DNA of 64,000 nucleotides, from contig NC_061771.1 in the NCBI RefSeq assembly GCF_022458985.1, positions 15,105,001 through 15,169,000 on the forward strand. The letters are read 5' to 3'. Under the pieces are notes generated by a model. The model did no database searches, was not told where the DNA came from, and saw only the letters and a program-made list of their open reading frames with translations. This document shows positions 1 through 12,700 of this stretch, one piece after another; the stretch's first letter is position 1, and each line of letters begins with the position of its first letter. Position numbers and translations under genes: made by a program. Source of the DNA: Mugil cephalus (Eukaryota; Chordata; Actinopteri; Mugiliformes; Mugilidae).

Positions 1-293
1 ATCTCCAGTTGCTGCTTCTTGTCACGGCATAATGACTTGCTCTCATCAGTCCACCCATGGACAGTCCACAGAGCGACTCGAGGCTGCCGCTGTGTTCGTC
101 TGTTATGTATGCAGCTTAATGAAGCCTGAAGCACGCATTCGTCCGCTTGTGGTTGTGATTGAGAAAGTGCTGCATTAGATACGCAGCAGAGCCTGCATTT
201 TAAATGTAAATATCGCCGACGACGCAGGTTCATTTAATCGTGGCGGCCAAAATCGTGATCGTGATTAAAATTCAATTAAATGTGCAGCCCTAC
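1..293. mobile_element. hAT-like transposon remnant (3' part)
   Basis: The end of the block, AAAATCGTGATCGTGATTAA followed by a GCAGCCCTAC-like terminus, resembles the terminal segment of a very common teleost interspersed element that I recall. The preceding 200 bases read as part of the same unit. There is no intact transposase. The family name is from memory and is unverified. Confidence 0.35.
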
Positions 294-294
294 C

Positions 295-415
295 GTGGTA
301 TCTGGCATCAAGGTACATCCTACCCACTGACAAGCGACGTGATAACAACATAGTTATTAACATTTAGTAATAATAAGTAGTGTCAGTGGTCATAATGTTA
401 TGGCTGATCAGTGTA
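295..415 (-). mobile_element. Deleted Tc1-like transposon copy A
   Basis: It carries the terminal repeat GGTCATAATGTTATGGCTGA plus TCAGTGTA and a short internal stretch (GGTATCTGGCATCAAG) found near the opposite end of the full element. It is an internally deleted copy in reverse orientation. Confidence 0.6.
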
Positions 416-1491
416 TTTATTCATCGGAGACTCTTCTAAAAAGTGTAACAACAAATCTCTGCAGATAAGTCCTCCGGCGTATTCCACTGTTTAATAACAC
501 TGTTTAATACCGAAGTTCATGACTGAGCATCAGTATTTAAATATTTAAAAGGCCCATGGGGAAACGTTCTGTCAAAGGGAACGTCAAACCAAGTTCCTGT
601 GGTGAGCCCACCACACGTACAGGATAAGCAAAGTGAAGTCATCCAGGCTTCCCCAGAGACCACAGACTAACCACAAATGATTTCCACCCCGGGGTCCACA
701 AACGTTTCCAGGGCATTGAAAATCAAGAGTGAAGGGAAGCATGAGGGAGGCAGATTGTGATCGGACGTGGGAGCGTGTGATTTCATTCAGAGTTCAAAAA
801 TACTATCCAAAAAATGTAAACACAATCAAAACAAAACAGGATATTTACAGCCTTGGAAGCAACAAAATACAAATATTATATTATTGTTATCACAACTCAA
901 CTTTTTGCATCGGTCTAGTTTCCGCTCAACATGCTGCAGTGAACCTTTATTTCTGACTTTGTCCATACCACTTACTGGGACACTTAACTGAGCCACCATT
1001 AATAATTAATAAACCTTTCACATCTGAGACAAGTCAAAAATGTCTGCATTTAAATAATCCAACTGTAAATCTTGCACAAACGGCTCTGGTGATACAATTA
1101 TCTGTGGGTCGAAGTTAAATGGCAACTGGCTGAACACTGACTGGCTCCTTGAGTGCCTTTGATACAGCAGAGAACACTTAAGTCATATATGCAGATTGTG
1201 GTCTCCATACTTTTAGTCAAATGACCCGAAATAGGGAACATCACGCTCAGTTAACGTCCACTTTTCTTGAAGCAGCAGCATAGTGCTCTTCTGTCGGTCA
1301 AGTGTGGATTAGATTTATTGGTCTTTAAGAAATAAACCCTAAATAAATGAGGGGTTAATCACTGCACATTACAAATGTGAAATGCAGCACTAAAAACAAA
1401 GAATCAGCAAAAACCTGATTCATCAAGTCACAAATTATACCTGTAATACAATAACCTATATCACAGAAACAACAAGGTCTGTGGTTGTCCT
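416..1491. other. Intergenic, nothing recognised
   Basis: AT-rich DNA without convincing exons, RNA genes or repeats. Confidence 0.6.
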
Positions 1492-1943
1492 ATTAACCCG
1501 ACTGAGACCCTGCGTCCACATATGAGGACATTTCAGACGGAATCATTCTACAGCTAATCACAGGACAAAAGTGGACAAGGGATAAAGCCTCATCAAATTT
1601 TACAATTGAAAGGGTTTATTTATGCTTTATTTATGCTCAAATTTAACAAATTCTGTCAACAGTAACAAGCTACAGCTAATTAGCTTGTTAGTTAGCTAAA
1701 GTACTCATTTGAGGACACTGGGACGTCATTGTTTGCAATTTTGCATTTGCTCAGGTATTAAAATAAACGTTTTTCTGTTTCCCCATGTTTTGTTTTTTTC
1801 TATTATTATTTGTTTTGTTTTTTAAATGGACTTCCTGTTCACAGATGATGCTTAGTTTTACTGTGGCCCTACTAATCCCAAATACCTCAGAGAAATTAAA
1901 AATGCATAGCAAACAAAAGCTTGGGTCTCGGGAGGTTAATACA
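1492..1943. mobile_element. Dispersed element with imperfect terminal inverted repeats
   Basis: The left end, TATTAACCCGACTGAGACCC, is the imperfect reverse complement of the right end, GGGTCTCGGGAGGTTAATA. Internal motifs (TCCACATATGAGGACATT; GAGAAATTAAAAATGCATAG then CAAACAAAAGC) recur on the minus strand at 48091-48241. It is non-coding and MITE-like. Confidence 0.5.
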
Positions 1944-2355
1944 GAAACAGAGTCTGTGGTCATCTTTCGGTAAATCCCAGGTATTGTTAAGTGCATTAGT
2001 AGAATCGCAACTCTAAAACATATTAGCAGATGTTCCGAATTGACTGCAGACACACGGACACGTCCGAACAGAAACCAAACCTGACTGACTTTACCTTCAC
2101 CGAGCGCTATACATTTGCTGCAGTGGTGCAAATAAATATGCACCTGTTGTCCCAAACACAATGTCACAGATGCAGCGGCAGAAGGTGAAGCAACGAGAGG
2201 CCAAGAACAAGTTGAGGCCAGTGTTTGTTAACAACAACAACAACACAGGCCGAGGGAAGCATGTTGCTCAGCAGAATCACTAAAGCCCAGCTGTTGACAG
2301 CAGTGTGTGTGTGTTTGTGTGTGTGTTTGTGTGTCAGTGCTGTGCAGTGCATTAC

Positions 2356-2426
2356 CTCCTCAGCCAGCAGCCCGTGGCAGAATGTCAGCGTTTTCTCTGG
2401 ATCCATGGCGACAGACGAGTACCAAG
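2356..2426 (-). other. Candidate exon with start codon (minus strand)
   Basis: On the minus strand a T-rich tract and AG (ttctctgtgtag) precede 20 nt of leader, a strong start (GTCGCCATGG, ATG at 2406) and 17 codons (MDPEKTLTFCHGLLAEE). The last, GAG, is followed by GTAATG, a usable donor in phase 0. I recognise neither the peptide nor a second exon. It may be chance. Confidence 0.25.
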
Positions 2427-3089
2427 CTACACAGAGAAAGATAAAAAAAAAATGCACAAGAGGGGTGTTATTCCTCTACACCTCCATCACCGCTGTCCCA
2501 TTCAACAGACACGGAGCGCTCCACATCCGCCATTCCCACCACCCCACAAAACGGACGGATGCCCCTCCCAGGCTACGCTGCACACTCGGTGGATGGATGA
2601 TGGATGGGGCTGGGTGGGTGGGTGGGTAGGTAGGGAGGGGGGCAAGGCGACGTTCACGCCGTATTTTAATGGCTGCACCGCGGAATTTCAGCGTGCAGAC
2701 GCGTGAGTCGTCGGATGCTGTTCGCCGTAGTAAAATGCAGGTGTTTCACTCGTAGTTTTTTTTTTTTTTTGCAGAGAGAGGGGACGGAGCTGTGCATGAT
2801 GTCATGCCTCTCCAGCCAACACCAGCAGTCACTTGCATGGGAGCTTTGATTGGCCGGAGCTCCCAGCAACAGCCGCTCAGAGGCTGCCTCAGCTGGGCCG
2901 GCCTTCATCATCACACCCTGTTGCTCTATTAGGCACACATACACAACACGTGTGTTTTTTTATAATTACAAAAAAATAAAATAAAATACAATTAAAAAAA
3001 AAAGTATTAAAGAAGGGTAACAGATAACTCTAACAGCTGTTATAAATAATGATTCAATAAATAAATAACATTTAGTTTATTTATTTATA

Positions 3090-3098
<9 letters not shown>

Positions 3099-3136
<38 letters not shown>
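3099..3136. repeat. (AT)n microsatellite
   Basis: About 19 AT units inside TTTATTTATT-rich DNA. Confidence 0.95.
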
Positions 3137-3140
<4 letters not shown>

Positions 3141-4985
3141 TTATAAAATTGTTTAATATGTGCAAAGCATATGTTAATTATTGCTACTTTCGAATTTATT
3201 ACTCGTTTCCAAAAGAAAAGTCTGCTTTGTCCGATATTTTCTTCACAGCTTCACTTAAATAGGATGAGGCAACTATGTTAGCTAAAGTTTAACTTTAGTA
3301 ACTGACGACATTAAATAACAGTCACTGCGGCCTGACTTTAATGTTTGCATTGGAGTGAGCATTTATTGGCTTTCTTTCGTACACTATTCTTTTTGCCTCT
3401 CTAGCTAGCAACTACACAGCTAACAAATGTCAAGCTAATACTTGCTGATGAAATGCTAGCTGCCAGAAATGGACTCTCTTCCACAGAACACAAAAAAAGG
3501 ACTGTCATTAAATGCCAAAAAGAATAGCGCCCCTTGTGGAGATTTTCCAGTAAAAAGGTGAATAGAAAGTCTTTTCTTTATACATTTGAATTTTCAATTT
3601 CCTAGCTTGCTAGCCTCAATGGTCTTTAGACGTCAACAGTTGCCTACCAGCAGTTGTCTCATGACATCTGGCCTGATGTTACTACTCCAATGACAGCCAC
3701 TTTGCGTGGGGTCTCTGATGTTGTAAACATGACCAAAATACCGCTAAAGTGCCTGTGCTGCTTTGTCATTAACCTCTAACTCTGATTATTTTACTATATA
3801 ACTAACTTTTTGACAGTTTACACATGGCAGTCTGGGTGCATTGTTGCTAAGCTGCTTGCAGGGCTCTTTGTTGGAGGCCTCCAGATCATGTAGATCTCAT
3901 GTCTCATCTTCCTTTCTCTTCTTTTCTCTCTTGACATTTTGTTTGTTGCCTACTACATATTAAGAACCGGTGGTTGTATTGGCGTGTTTGGCATAACCTA
4001 TTTTGACCAAAATGTCGTAGGTCATATGGTATATTTTGAAGTGCAACCACCGTTTCTGACACTTTTAAAATGTGCTGTTTGAAATTTTAGGATAATGAAT
4101 TAGTGTAAAATTTGGAAAGCCACTGGTGCACAGGCTTGATATTACTTTATCCAACCAGCACTAATATGAATGACATTTTACATATTTTATCTTTTCTGGT
4201 ATTTTGTATGGTCCTTTTGTTTGAACTTGCATTTGTGACCTGACTTATCCTCATATGTGTTGTTTGTGTGTGTGTGTTTTCGAAATTTAGAAATATGTCT
4301 TCTTTATCCGTCCAAAATTTAAAAGTCCAGCAGTGTGCTTTAGTTACAAGTTTGTCACAAGAGGGCAGCAGACGACACTCTTTAGATTTGATAGGACTTA
4401 AACCACATCAGACACCAAGCGTCTTAAATAAAGTTCATTGACTTTCTCATTTAGGACTAAGACAGTTAACATAGTTAAAATATATATATATGTGCTTTTG
4501 GAGCTTGTTTATTCATTGTTTTCTCATTATACACCCTGTGTGTAAACCCTTTGAAACAAAAGAGGAACATGGAAACTGGTTGCCACACCTACTGTTTTAC
4601 TCATTTTCAAACCTGTCTTTAAAACCCCTCTTTGTGCAATACGTGTTTGAGCTTTCGCTCACCAGTTTACATTTTGCATTTGAAAGGAAAATCCAGCAAA
4701 TTGATCTGGATCAAACATTAATAATCAGGCCGTGTTAGCTTCTCGGAACCACAGCCATGTCAGCAGGCAACATGCACACTGGAGTTTATAATGAGCAGCA
4801 TTATCATATGAAATGTGTAGCTGTTGGTAGCTGCACTAATATCATGGGTGAAGTAATAGGTAACTGAAATTGAACAACAGTGGAAAAAAAAAGTTTAAGG
4901 GAGGAACTGAGAGTACATCAAATAAAACAACCATGTATTTTTTCCAGTGCATGTCTATTTTAACTAAAAATGTATACATATATAT

Positions 4986-4990
<5 letters not shown>

Positions 4991-5042
<52 letters not shown>
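4991..5042. repeat. (TA)n microsatellite, 26 units
   Basis: Perfect TA run, cruciform-prone. Confidence 0.97.
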
Positions 5043-5045
<3 letters not shown>

Positions 5046-5691
5046 GAAATATATGATGATATATTTTAATTCTGAGAAGTGAACAATGACTGTGCACCTG
5101 TACTTTGATTTTTGGTAATTTTGTAATTTTACAAAGACTGAAAGAAAAGACACTTTGTCATCTCATATGCACACACAGAACGATACACTTCCTCTGACCC
5201 GTTTTAGCGCTACACATGCATGTGAACGCCCACATGCAAACGCCAAAACAAAACATTATGTGTTAATAGGCGTTTTGTGCAAAAGATTTAGTCCTGGTAT
5301 AGTTCTTGCTGTGCCTTTCCTCAGCCCCGCTATTCATTTCAAAACACACGTAGGTAGATCGAACTTTTATGTCTCATAAAGTCAGTCAACAGCTGATCTG
5401 TGGGAAAGTGAGACTGTTAAAAACAGGAAGACTTGACAGCGTGTAATAAAGCTTAGGGGACATTCAAAATGAAACCGTTTCGTTTTTCTTTCCATTACGA
5501 CGTTAGCGCTGTATAAAGTAATCACTCCTCTTATTTATTTCATGACTCCTCTGCAGCCCATTCATATTACACAAATTACAAAGTGGCATTAAGTATGTGA
5601 GACTTCACACCATATTTCTTCCTCTCCCTCTGTCTTATTGCACATCAAGTATCTCAAGCTTTTCAGTCCACTGAGACCAGAGAGGGACGTA

Positions 5692-5718
5692 GCACCTTCA
5701 TACACTGTATGAAGGTGC
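5692..5718. repeat. Perfect 12-bp inverted repeat with 3-nt loop
   Basis: GCACCTTCATAC, loop ACT, then GTATGAAGGTGC. A short hairpin, followed by a TATATA run. No function is known. Confidence 0.9.
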
Positions 5719-6956
5719 AGGTATATATATATATAAAAAAAACAATTCTTCTCATACTCATTTCTTTTACAAGGGCCATTTCTTTTCTGCTACCCTATAA
5801 ATTCCCAATGGCAGACTGTTAGGAATCCGAATTATGACTTTGTCACGTCCAAACTTGTCAAGTTATCATTACTTAATTATAACTAAATAAATTATTATTT
5901 TCTTTACAGATGCTTATATAATTACATTTGCATAACCAGCGTATTGCACAGAAGTGCAGACATGTCCGCAGTCATACGAAAAGCTGTTTTTTAACAGGAT
6001 AATAGCACAATAACAAAACAAGCTTTGTCTCATGAGAGATTAGATGCACGGTAAAACGTTCATGTTGCAGGCCTTCACACTGTTGTCAGAAATGTCCTTA
6101 TTTGACAGAAAATGATGTTTCCTGTGGTCACAGCGTAGCAGTCATCTTTGGAAACCCGCCCATGAAATGACAGTCACACGGATGAGGACACTCTGGAAAA
6201 CAGATGGGAAAAAGCACAAGTCAAGCCAAAGCTTAATAATTTGCTAATGCCGGGAAATGCAAAGTGGTCTGCCGCTGCTGCAAAGACGCGTCTGCTTGCA
6301 CTCACCACACTGTCAATTCACATCCTGTGCCTCATGGACATGTGACATTTAAAAATGCCACTTTAAATGACAGCACAGTGAACGGTGGCTCCCTGAAGGG
6401 CAGGGAAACTACCCACTTTGCAATATTACTAGCCATTTGTCAAACCTATTTGCTGACCTGCATGTCAAATTAGAGACATGTTTGTCTTCTCTTTGCATAC
6501 TTTTTTTCATATATACACCTCAGACATCTCAGTTTCTCTTCAGTTTACTGAGATGTCTAATCAGACACATAAAGGTTCAAAATTCTAATATTCTAACAAG
6601 AACAATAGTGGTAATTTTACATGAGATTTGTCTATATATTAAACACTGTACATGTGTCTGAATATCACTGAACCCAGTACTACTGTTTCTGTTATATATT
6701 TTGACTGTATACATTTACAATGGTGGTATTTAATTACACTTACACATTGCACCAGCAAACTCACCTGTAACTCACTATTATAACTGACATACCGTTTTAC
6801 CTCAGTGCTCCAGTTTATTCTAATCTCAGTAGTTTTATGGTCCCACTAAGCTCTTTATGATTCTTATTTGACTGATGACCGTCCGTCCTTTATAAACGCT
6901 GCTGGTCTTTCATGAATCATGCACCGTGGCATATTCTGCATGTACAGTATATATTC

Positions 6957-7449
6957 TGTAAAGATCAGGCATAACATCGTGGCCTAATATTGTGTAGATC
7001 TCCCTTGTGCCTCGAAAACAGTTGTAACTCATCAGAGAATGGACATGGATGGGTCTTCTGAGGGTGTCCTGTGGTGTCTGTCGACAGTTAGTTAGTGGGG
7101 GTCTCTGGGTCCTATGAGTTGAGGGGAGGGGCCTCTGTGGCTCAGGTTTGTACCAGTACCTCACACAGATACTTGATCATTTTGGGACGTAGTGAATCTG
7201 GAGGCCAGGTCAACACCTTGTGGTGCTATTAATGTTTTTTGAGTTGTTCCTAAACAGTTTGTGTGTGTTTGTCTGTGTCATTGCTATGGGGTGAGGGTAC
7301 CCGGTCTGGTCTAGGTGGGTGGTGCATGTCTGACATCCACACTAATGCCAGGTCCAAAATTTTCCCAACAGAACATCGTGTTGTCACAAGATGCTCAGTG
7401 TCATTCACTTCTCCTGTCAGTGGTCATAATGTTGTGGCTGATCGGTGTA
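6957..7449 (-). mobile_element. Deleted Tc1-like transposon copy B (493 bp)
   Basis: Both ends are recognisable: GATCAGGCATAACATCGTGG on the left and GGTCATAATGTTGTGGCTGA on the right. The inner text (CCTAATATTGTGTAGATCTC; GGAGGCCAGGTCAACACCTT) matches transposase-region sequence of the full element in reverse. The middle is missing and the frame is destroyed. Confidence 0.75.
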
Positions 7450-8783
7450 TATGCTGCACGTGTTCGTCATCCCCTTTCTTTATGTCCCACCTCGCTCTTA
7501 TTTTCTTCCTCTCTACCCGGCCCGTCTCAAGCAGACTGGTACCCCCTGTGACCTAGAGTTAGTCAGTCAGCGGTGGTCTTCATTCCTTCAAGCCTCCAAA
7601 AATCCGTTCTTGTCCACAACCTCTGATGGTTACAGGTAAAACAAATAAGCATCACAAACCAGAAAGGATGCAGGGTAAAATAATACAATGGGGAAAAAAG
7701 CCATCAACATCATACTTTATACTAAACAGGAACAATGTATGAATCACAATTGGAAAGTTTTGTTTAGCTATGTTGCCCTTGTTTCCATGGTGATGCCACT
7801 GTCTGTGAACGCTGACTTAACTACTCCCCCATAGTCCTGGAAACATGAGTGTGTATTTATGCAGTAGTGAAGAAAGTTTGTTTTTTTTCAACCCGTCTTA
7901 ATATTTAATCACTGCTTCACAGATATATATAATGAAATTATATTTTTAGACACTTTAAGACTTGACAACTGTCTCTGCGAGTCGTCCTTAGACGGCCTGT
8001 CCCGATCAGTCGGTTACCTGCCAGTGGTACCTGACATCCGGCAGGAGGCCTTCATGTGGCCCCCTCAGAGATCACCCACCAGCTGTCACTGGTTAAGACC
8101 GAGACCGAGTCACTGAATCAGTGTCATGGGCGTCTTCGTTTTAAGTGTGAGAGCCGTACGTTTTCATCAGCACGGTAAATCAGCTGCCCCTGTGCTAATA
8201 TAGTACAGCTGTCAGACCGAACTACAAGGAGACAGGTACACAAAACTATTCTTCTGATGTTTGTCGAAGGATCACTGCGCTTATCCAAGTGCAAACACCT
8301 GTCATTATGTTCAGCCGTGCGGCCCTACACTTAGCAAACCAAACACTATACAGCATGTCAATGCACACGCGTGCAAAGGGACATATATATATATATCACT
8401 GGTATAGTTTATTCATTATCTTTTCTCATGTGTGCATTCAGTATATTTCAGACATTTCTTAATGTAAACCATTATTCCACGGGAAGAGGTCACACTCCTA
8501 CTGTGGCATTCCTGGGTTTACTGAAGGCAGCTGAGGGAAACCATGAACTCATTCACAGGGAGACAGCCACTGGCTGCAGAGAAAGAGAGAAAACACTCGT
8601 GACTGACAGGCTGTTTTGCACCCCGACTCTCCTGTTCCTCTCTCTGACAGCAGATTATACTGACAGACCACGCCACCCTCTCTGCACATACACACACACA
8701 CAGAGGAACCACAGGCCAAACAGAGGATCACGACAAGTCCTGGCAAGTCAACCGTAGTTCACTTAATGAGGGTAGCACAGACC

Positions 8784-8814
8784 TACACGCACACACGCAC
8801 ACACACACACACAC
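8784..8814. repeat. (CA)n microsatellite, interrupted
   Basis: CA/CG alternation with three CG interruptions. Confidence 0.9.
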
Positions 8815-9467
8815 GCATATTCTCTATCAAACGTGATTATCAAGCTGTTGAGTGAGACGACCAAAACATCATGTGAGAAGACTTCATCGGGTTACCTCAG
8901 CCCTGAAAATGTCCACATCAGAGTATCAAAGAACACAAACAAAACGTAGAGTATCCTAATCCGCCTACTTAAGTTTTTATACGGTTTATTTGCCTACAGG
9001 TAGAAGGGATCGAACACTGAGCCGGGCGCATTGTTGCGTAAGCTCGTGTCATTTTCCTCTTGCACCACAGATGGACGTTAACGTGGAGGCAACGCATGGT
9101 GAGCAGTAACATTCGTGACTCCCTAATGCATTAAACGCTAGACGTTAATGCTGCTCGCGGCAGCCACCCCGTCTTTCCAGTTTACGTCTGATGCTCCTGC
9201 AGATATCTGGAAGAGGATTGACACAAACTAAAACTGGTTTACTCTGTTAACCCACACCATATGGGATCCCGTTCAAAGGCCCTGTCCAATGGAATTATCC
9301 GTGCAAGGGTCAGACTTATGCAAGGGCACAGTAAAGTAAGGATAACTGATGCAAAAAAATACTGTGCAGAGAATTAAAAGAAGCACATATTTATTCCTCC
9401 CCCCTTCCCACGTCCCCCCCTCCCTCCCTCCCTGTGCAGCACCAGGATAACTTTCTGCAGTGTTTGA

Positions 9468-9492
9468 TGCTGCTGCTGCTGCTGCTGCTGCT
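9468..9492. repeat. (TGC)n trinucleotide repeat, 8 units
   Basis: Eight TGC units in non-coding DNA. Confidence 0.95.
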
Positions 9493-9683
9493 AACACAAG
9501 CCTTTTGTCTCAGCCCGGCAGAAAAACAAGAGGAACCCAAAGGACCATCAGGAGGAACAGCGAAGAATGAGGAAAAGGACAACGAAATGAGCCACACTCA
9601 GTTGCACCACCGACTTTTGTAACCCAGTTAGCAGAGGAAACTGTGGCATGAGCAGAAAAGCCAGTCCTTGGTGCACGTCCACA

Positions 9684-9731
9684 GTGTGGGTGTGTGGGTG
9701 TGTGTGGGTGTGTGTGTGCGCGTGCGTGTGT
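9684..9731. repeat. (GT)n microsatellite with GGG interruptions
   Basis: GT-rich run ending in GCGCGTGCGTGTG. Confidence 0.9.
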
Positions 9732-12700
9732 TCCCCATGCGAAGGCCTTATTTGAAGTTGCTGACAGTGTGTCAATGAGACCTGACTAATTCATGGTCCG
9801 ACGGCTGTGGCCACGTTCTGATAAAACAGCACGGTCCTGCCGCAGCGTTCGTTGCCATGGCATCTGGTGATAAAAACAGTGAAACAGTGACGAGCGAGAA
9901 ACTGTTGATATGGTGTCTATAAAAAAAAAAGGGGGGGGGGGGGTGACTGATACTGAAACACGCTCCTCTGCGCCATATTGCAAGCAGCATTTGAGGCTTG
10001 CACATTTCTTCACCACACCTGCTTTTGTGACCCAAGATGAAAGTATGTGTGAGAAGAGGAGCGCTTTTTTTGCGCCGTGAAATGAATCCGTTATTTTTCT
10101 GGCTACCAAACTCCTCAAATAATCTGGTGTCTTAATTTCACCCTCCTTCTCCTCCTCTCTGTGTGTGTATTTGTTGTTGTTGCACGTTTCAATTCACTGA
10201 GTTCTTTTGGCAGGCCGAGTCCACCACCGAGCCTCTCTCGGTTTTTCCCTCCTCCCCTGTTCTCTATTTTCTTTTTTTTCTTTTTTTTTTCTTCCTCTGG
10301 AGTCCTCAGACACAGTGACCCACTTCCAGTTCCTTCCTCTCTCCGAAGCGAAGCGTACGTAAATGTTAAAGTTAACGGTTTTTGTTTTTGCTGTATTTTT
10401 TTGCTCCAGATCCCCCCCCATTCCCCCCATCCTCCCATTCTCCCCCTCCCATACAACTCACTCACCCTCTCTCTGCACAACCCGGGGAAGCGTCCTGTTT
10501 GGGAGTGGGTGTGGAACTTTGCCATGAGTCATTACCAGGGGACCCCTGGCACTCTGCTGTACCCCTCCTCTGCATGCAAGGAATGCTGGGCTGCATGCGC
10601 TCCAGCCGTGCTGGAGTGGGACGCCCATTCAGATGCAGACAGCAGAACTTTATGAAAGTTTGATAGACGGCAGCGTGTTGACAATGAAAAGCAATTCTTT
10701 AGAGGTGAGGATTTTCCAGGCATTACACGTCCATCCCGAGGAGCAGAAAACTGACAGTCGGGAGGTTTTTATGAGTTCTTTTTTCCCCTGTTTTTTTTTC
10801 TTTTTCTTTTCTTTTTTAGGTGTGCACAGCTGCATGTTGGGACCATGGAAACAGTTGCAGCCTGTCTGACATACTCTGTCATTAAACATGCATGCACGCC
10901 ATGCAATCTGCAAAGTCCATTATGAAAGCATTTGAAACCGAGAAGGTTAAAAAAGTTATTTTATTCTTTCATTCTTTCTTTCTTTTCACTCATCTTTTCC
11001 CCCCGTTGTTTCTCTTACCCCTCTTGACTCTGGCCTCTCCTCCCTCTTGTTTTTCTCCCTCTACCTTCCCCCATGGCTGTGTCTGGCAGGGCCATGGGTT
11101 CAAAGACGTGCGAGCACCAGAATGTAGGTCAGCCATCGGTGCTGAGTTACCGATTAGAAACAGCTGTGTGTTTGTGGGCCATTCTTTCTGTCTGCTGAGG
11201 CCAGCAGCCACTGCAGAGTCGTACAAAGAAATAACTTCGCCGTTTGAACGCTCCGGCACTTCGCACCACTTTACTCGCCCTAAAAATGATGAATAAGGGG
11301 GATTTCATTTTGGCTCTCCGGTTTTGGTCAGCTCTTAGGCTCTTGCTCTGAAATGTAAACAAATCCAGCGATCGTCGTCACCGCTGCCCTTCTGATATCT
11401 GCACACGCAGAGACAATAAAAATGTGTTTTTGTACATTTGCCCCCATGCATGCTTCCTTCCTCGTCGACGTTTCGCTCGCCTCGTAAAAGCACCCGCGAA
11501 GGTTCATTGACCTGCTTGTCTTCAAATTTGAAAACGGCCTGGCGTGTCTGCAGCTTCAGCCCGTTGTTGTCTTGTGAAATCATTGCTAAAGTGCAGGCCG
11601 AGTCCTCCTCCCGCTGCCCTGGACAACGGCTCATGTGCCGCTGTGTGAATAATGCCCTAGCGGAGTCAGACCTGCAGCCGCGAAGATGACACCGCTACTA
11701 GCATGTCTAAATTTGCCTTGGAGACCTGCCAGCGCTGGTTCTTACACAGAAATATGTACACAAAACATCTGGAGGTAATTACGCTGTCACGGCCAATAGG
11801 GAAGCCACCTGTCGAGGGCCTCTCCCCGAGCCCCTGTATAAAAGCACGCAGGCAAAGGAGCACGCCACTCGTGTTTTGTGTCAGGGAAACGGTGGAAGAC
11901 TAGCGCAGGAAAAGAGGCATGGTGACTTTTCGCTCTGCATACCCTTTAACACCCCTCCCTCTGCTGCCAGCTCAGCACCGGATGTGAGCCAAACTTTGCA
12001 GCTGTGGGGCAAAATGCCATCTGGGCAAAATGGATGTAGACACCCAAACACACACATCCACATATAGCACACCCATAACGAGGGTGTGCGTGCAAGCGCA
12101 CAAAGAGCACAAACAAAGGCTCTCGAGCAATCAGTTGCCCCATACGTGTGGCCGTGCGAGATTGGCTGCAATTACACGCCACCTTTGACGTATGTCGCCG
12201 CCACGCCCATTGACCATTTGGGAGCTGGCTGATGACAAGCTTAAGACAGGCATTTCAGCAATGCAGGTATTCACACATGCACGCACGGCTAATTATTGGT
12301 GGTGGGACAAGTGTGCGTGTTTTTGAGCTCATGGATGGATGACGAGCAGAGTCGAGTAACACTCAAGAACGGCCCTTTAAAATGGGGCCGCCCGCGCGTG
12401 TTTGTATTTTAATTTGCGGGTCGGTGTGCGTGGCCGATGTGTTATTAAATCCCTCTTGTGGCATATTTGGTCAAGAGCACGGCGAGCTTAGTGTCATTCT
12501 ACAGGAATGATTCAGTTTAACAGGCATTTTCACTGTCTTGCCACAGAATATTATATGATGAGATCAATATCACTGTTCAGGCTTCATGTTAGTGTCAAGA
12601 CTGGAAGCATCAGCACACCGTGTCATTTCCCATAAAACCGCACACAAGCTGTATACAGGTAAAACAAAAGGAGCTATTTAGGTGTGTTTTTGATCTTTAG

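Larger units (their letters stand above)
1944..6956. other. Intergenic region, mostly AT-rich
   Basis: Apart from the candidate minus-strand exon, a G-rich run at 2606-2642, microsatellites and a small hairpin, nothing is recognised. CTCF-like strings lie at 3521-3540 (minus) and 4355-4372 (plus). Confidence 0.6.

Noticed and set aside
1..123. Open minus-strand frame (…DESKSLCRDKKQQLE…) suggesting an exon at the left edge
   Set aside because: The block runs straight into a transposon-like terminus (to 293), so it is better explained as part of a mobile element.
10161..10655. 164-codon open frame
   Set aside because: Poly-Phe/Pro/Ser from T- and C-runs. An overlapping frame on the other strand is equally long.
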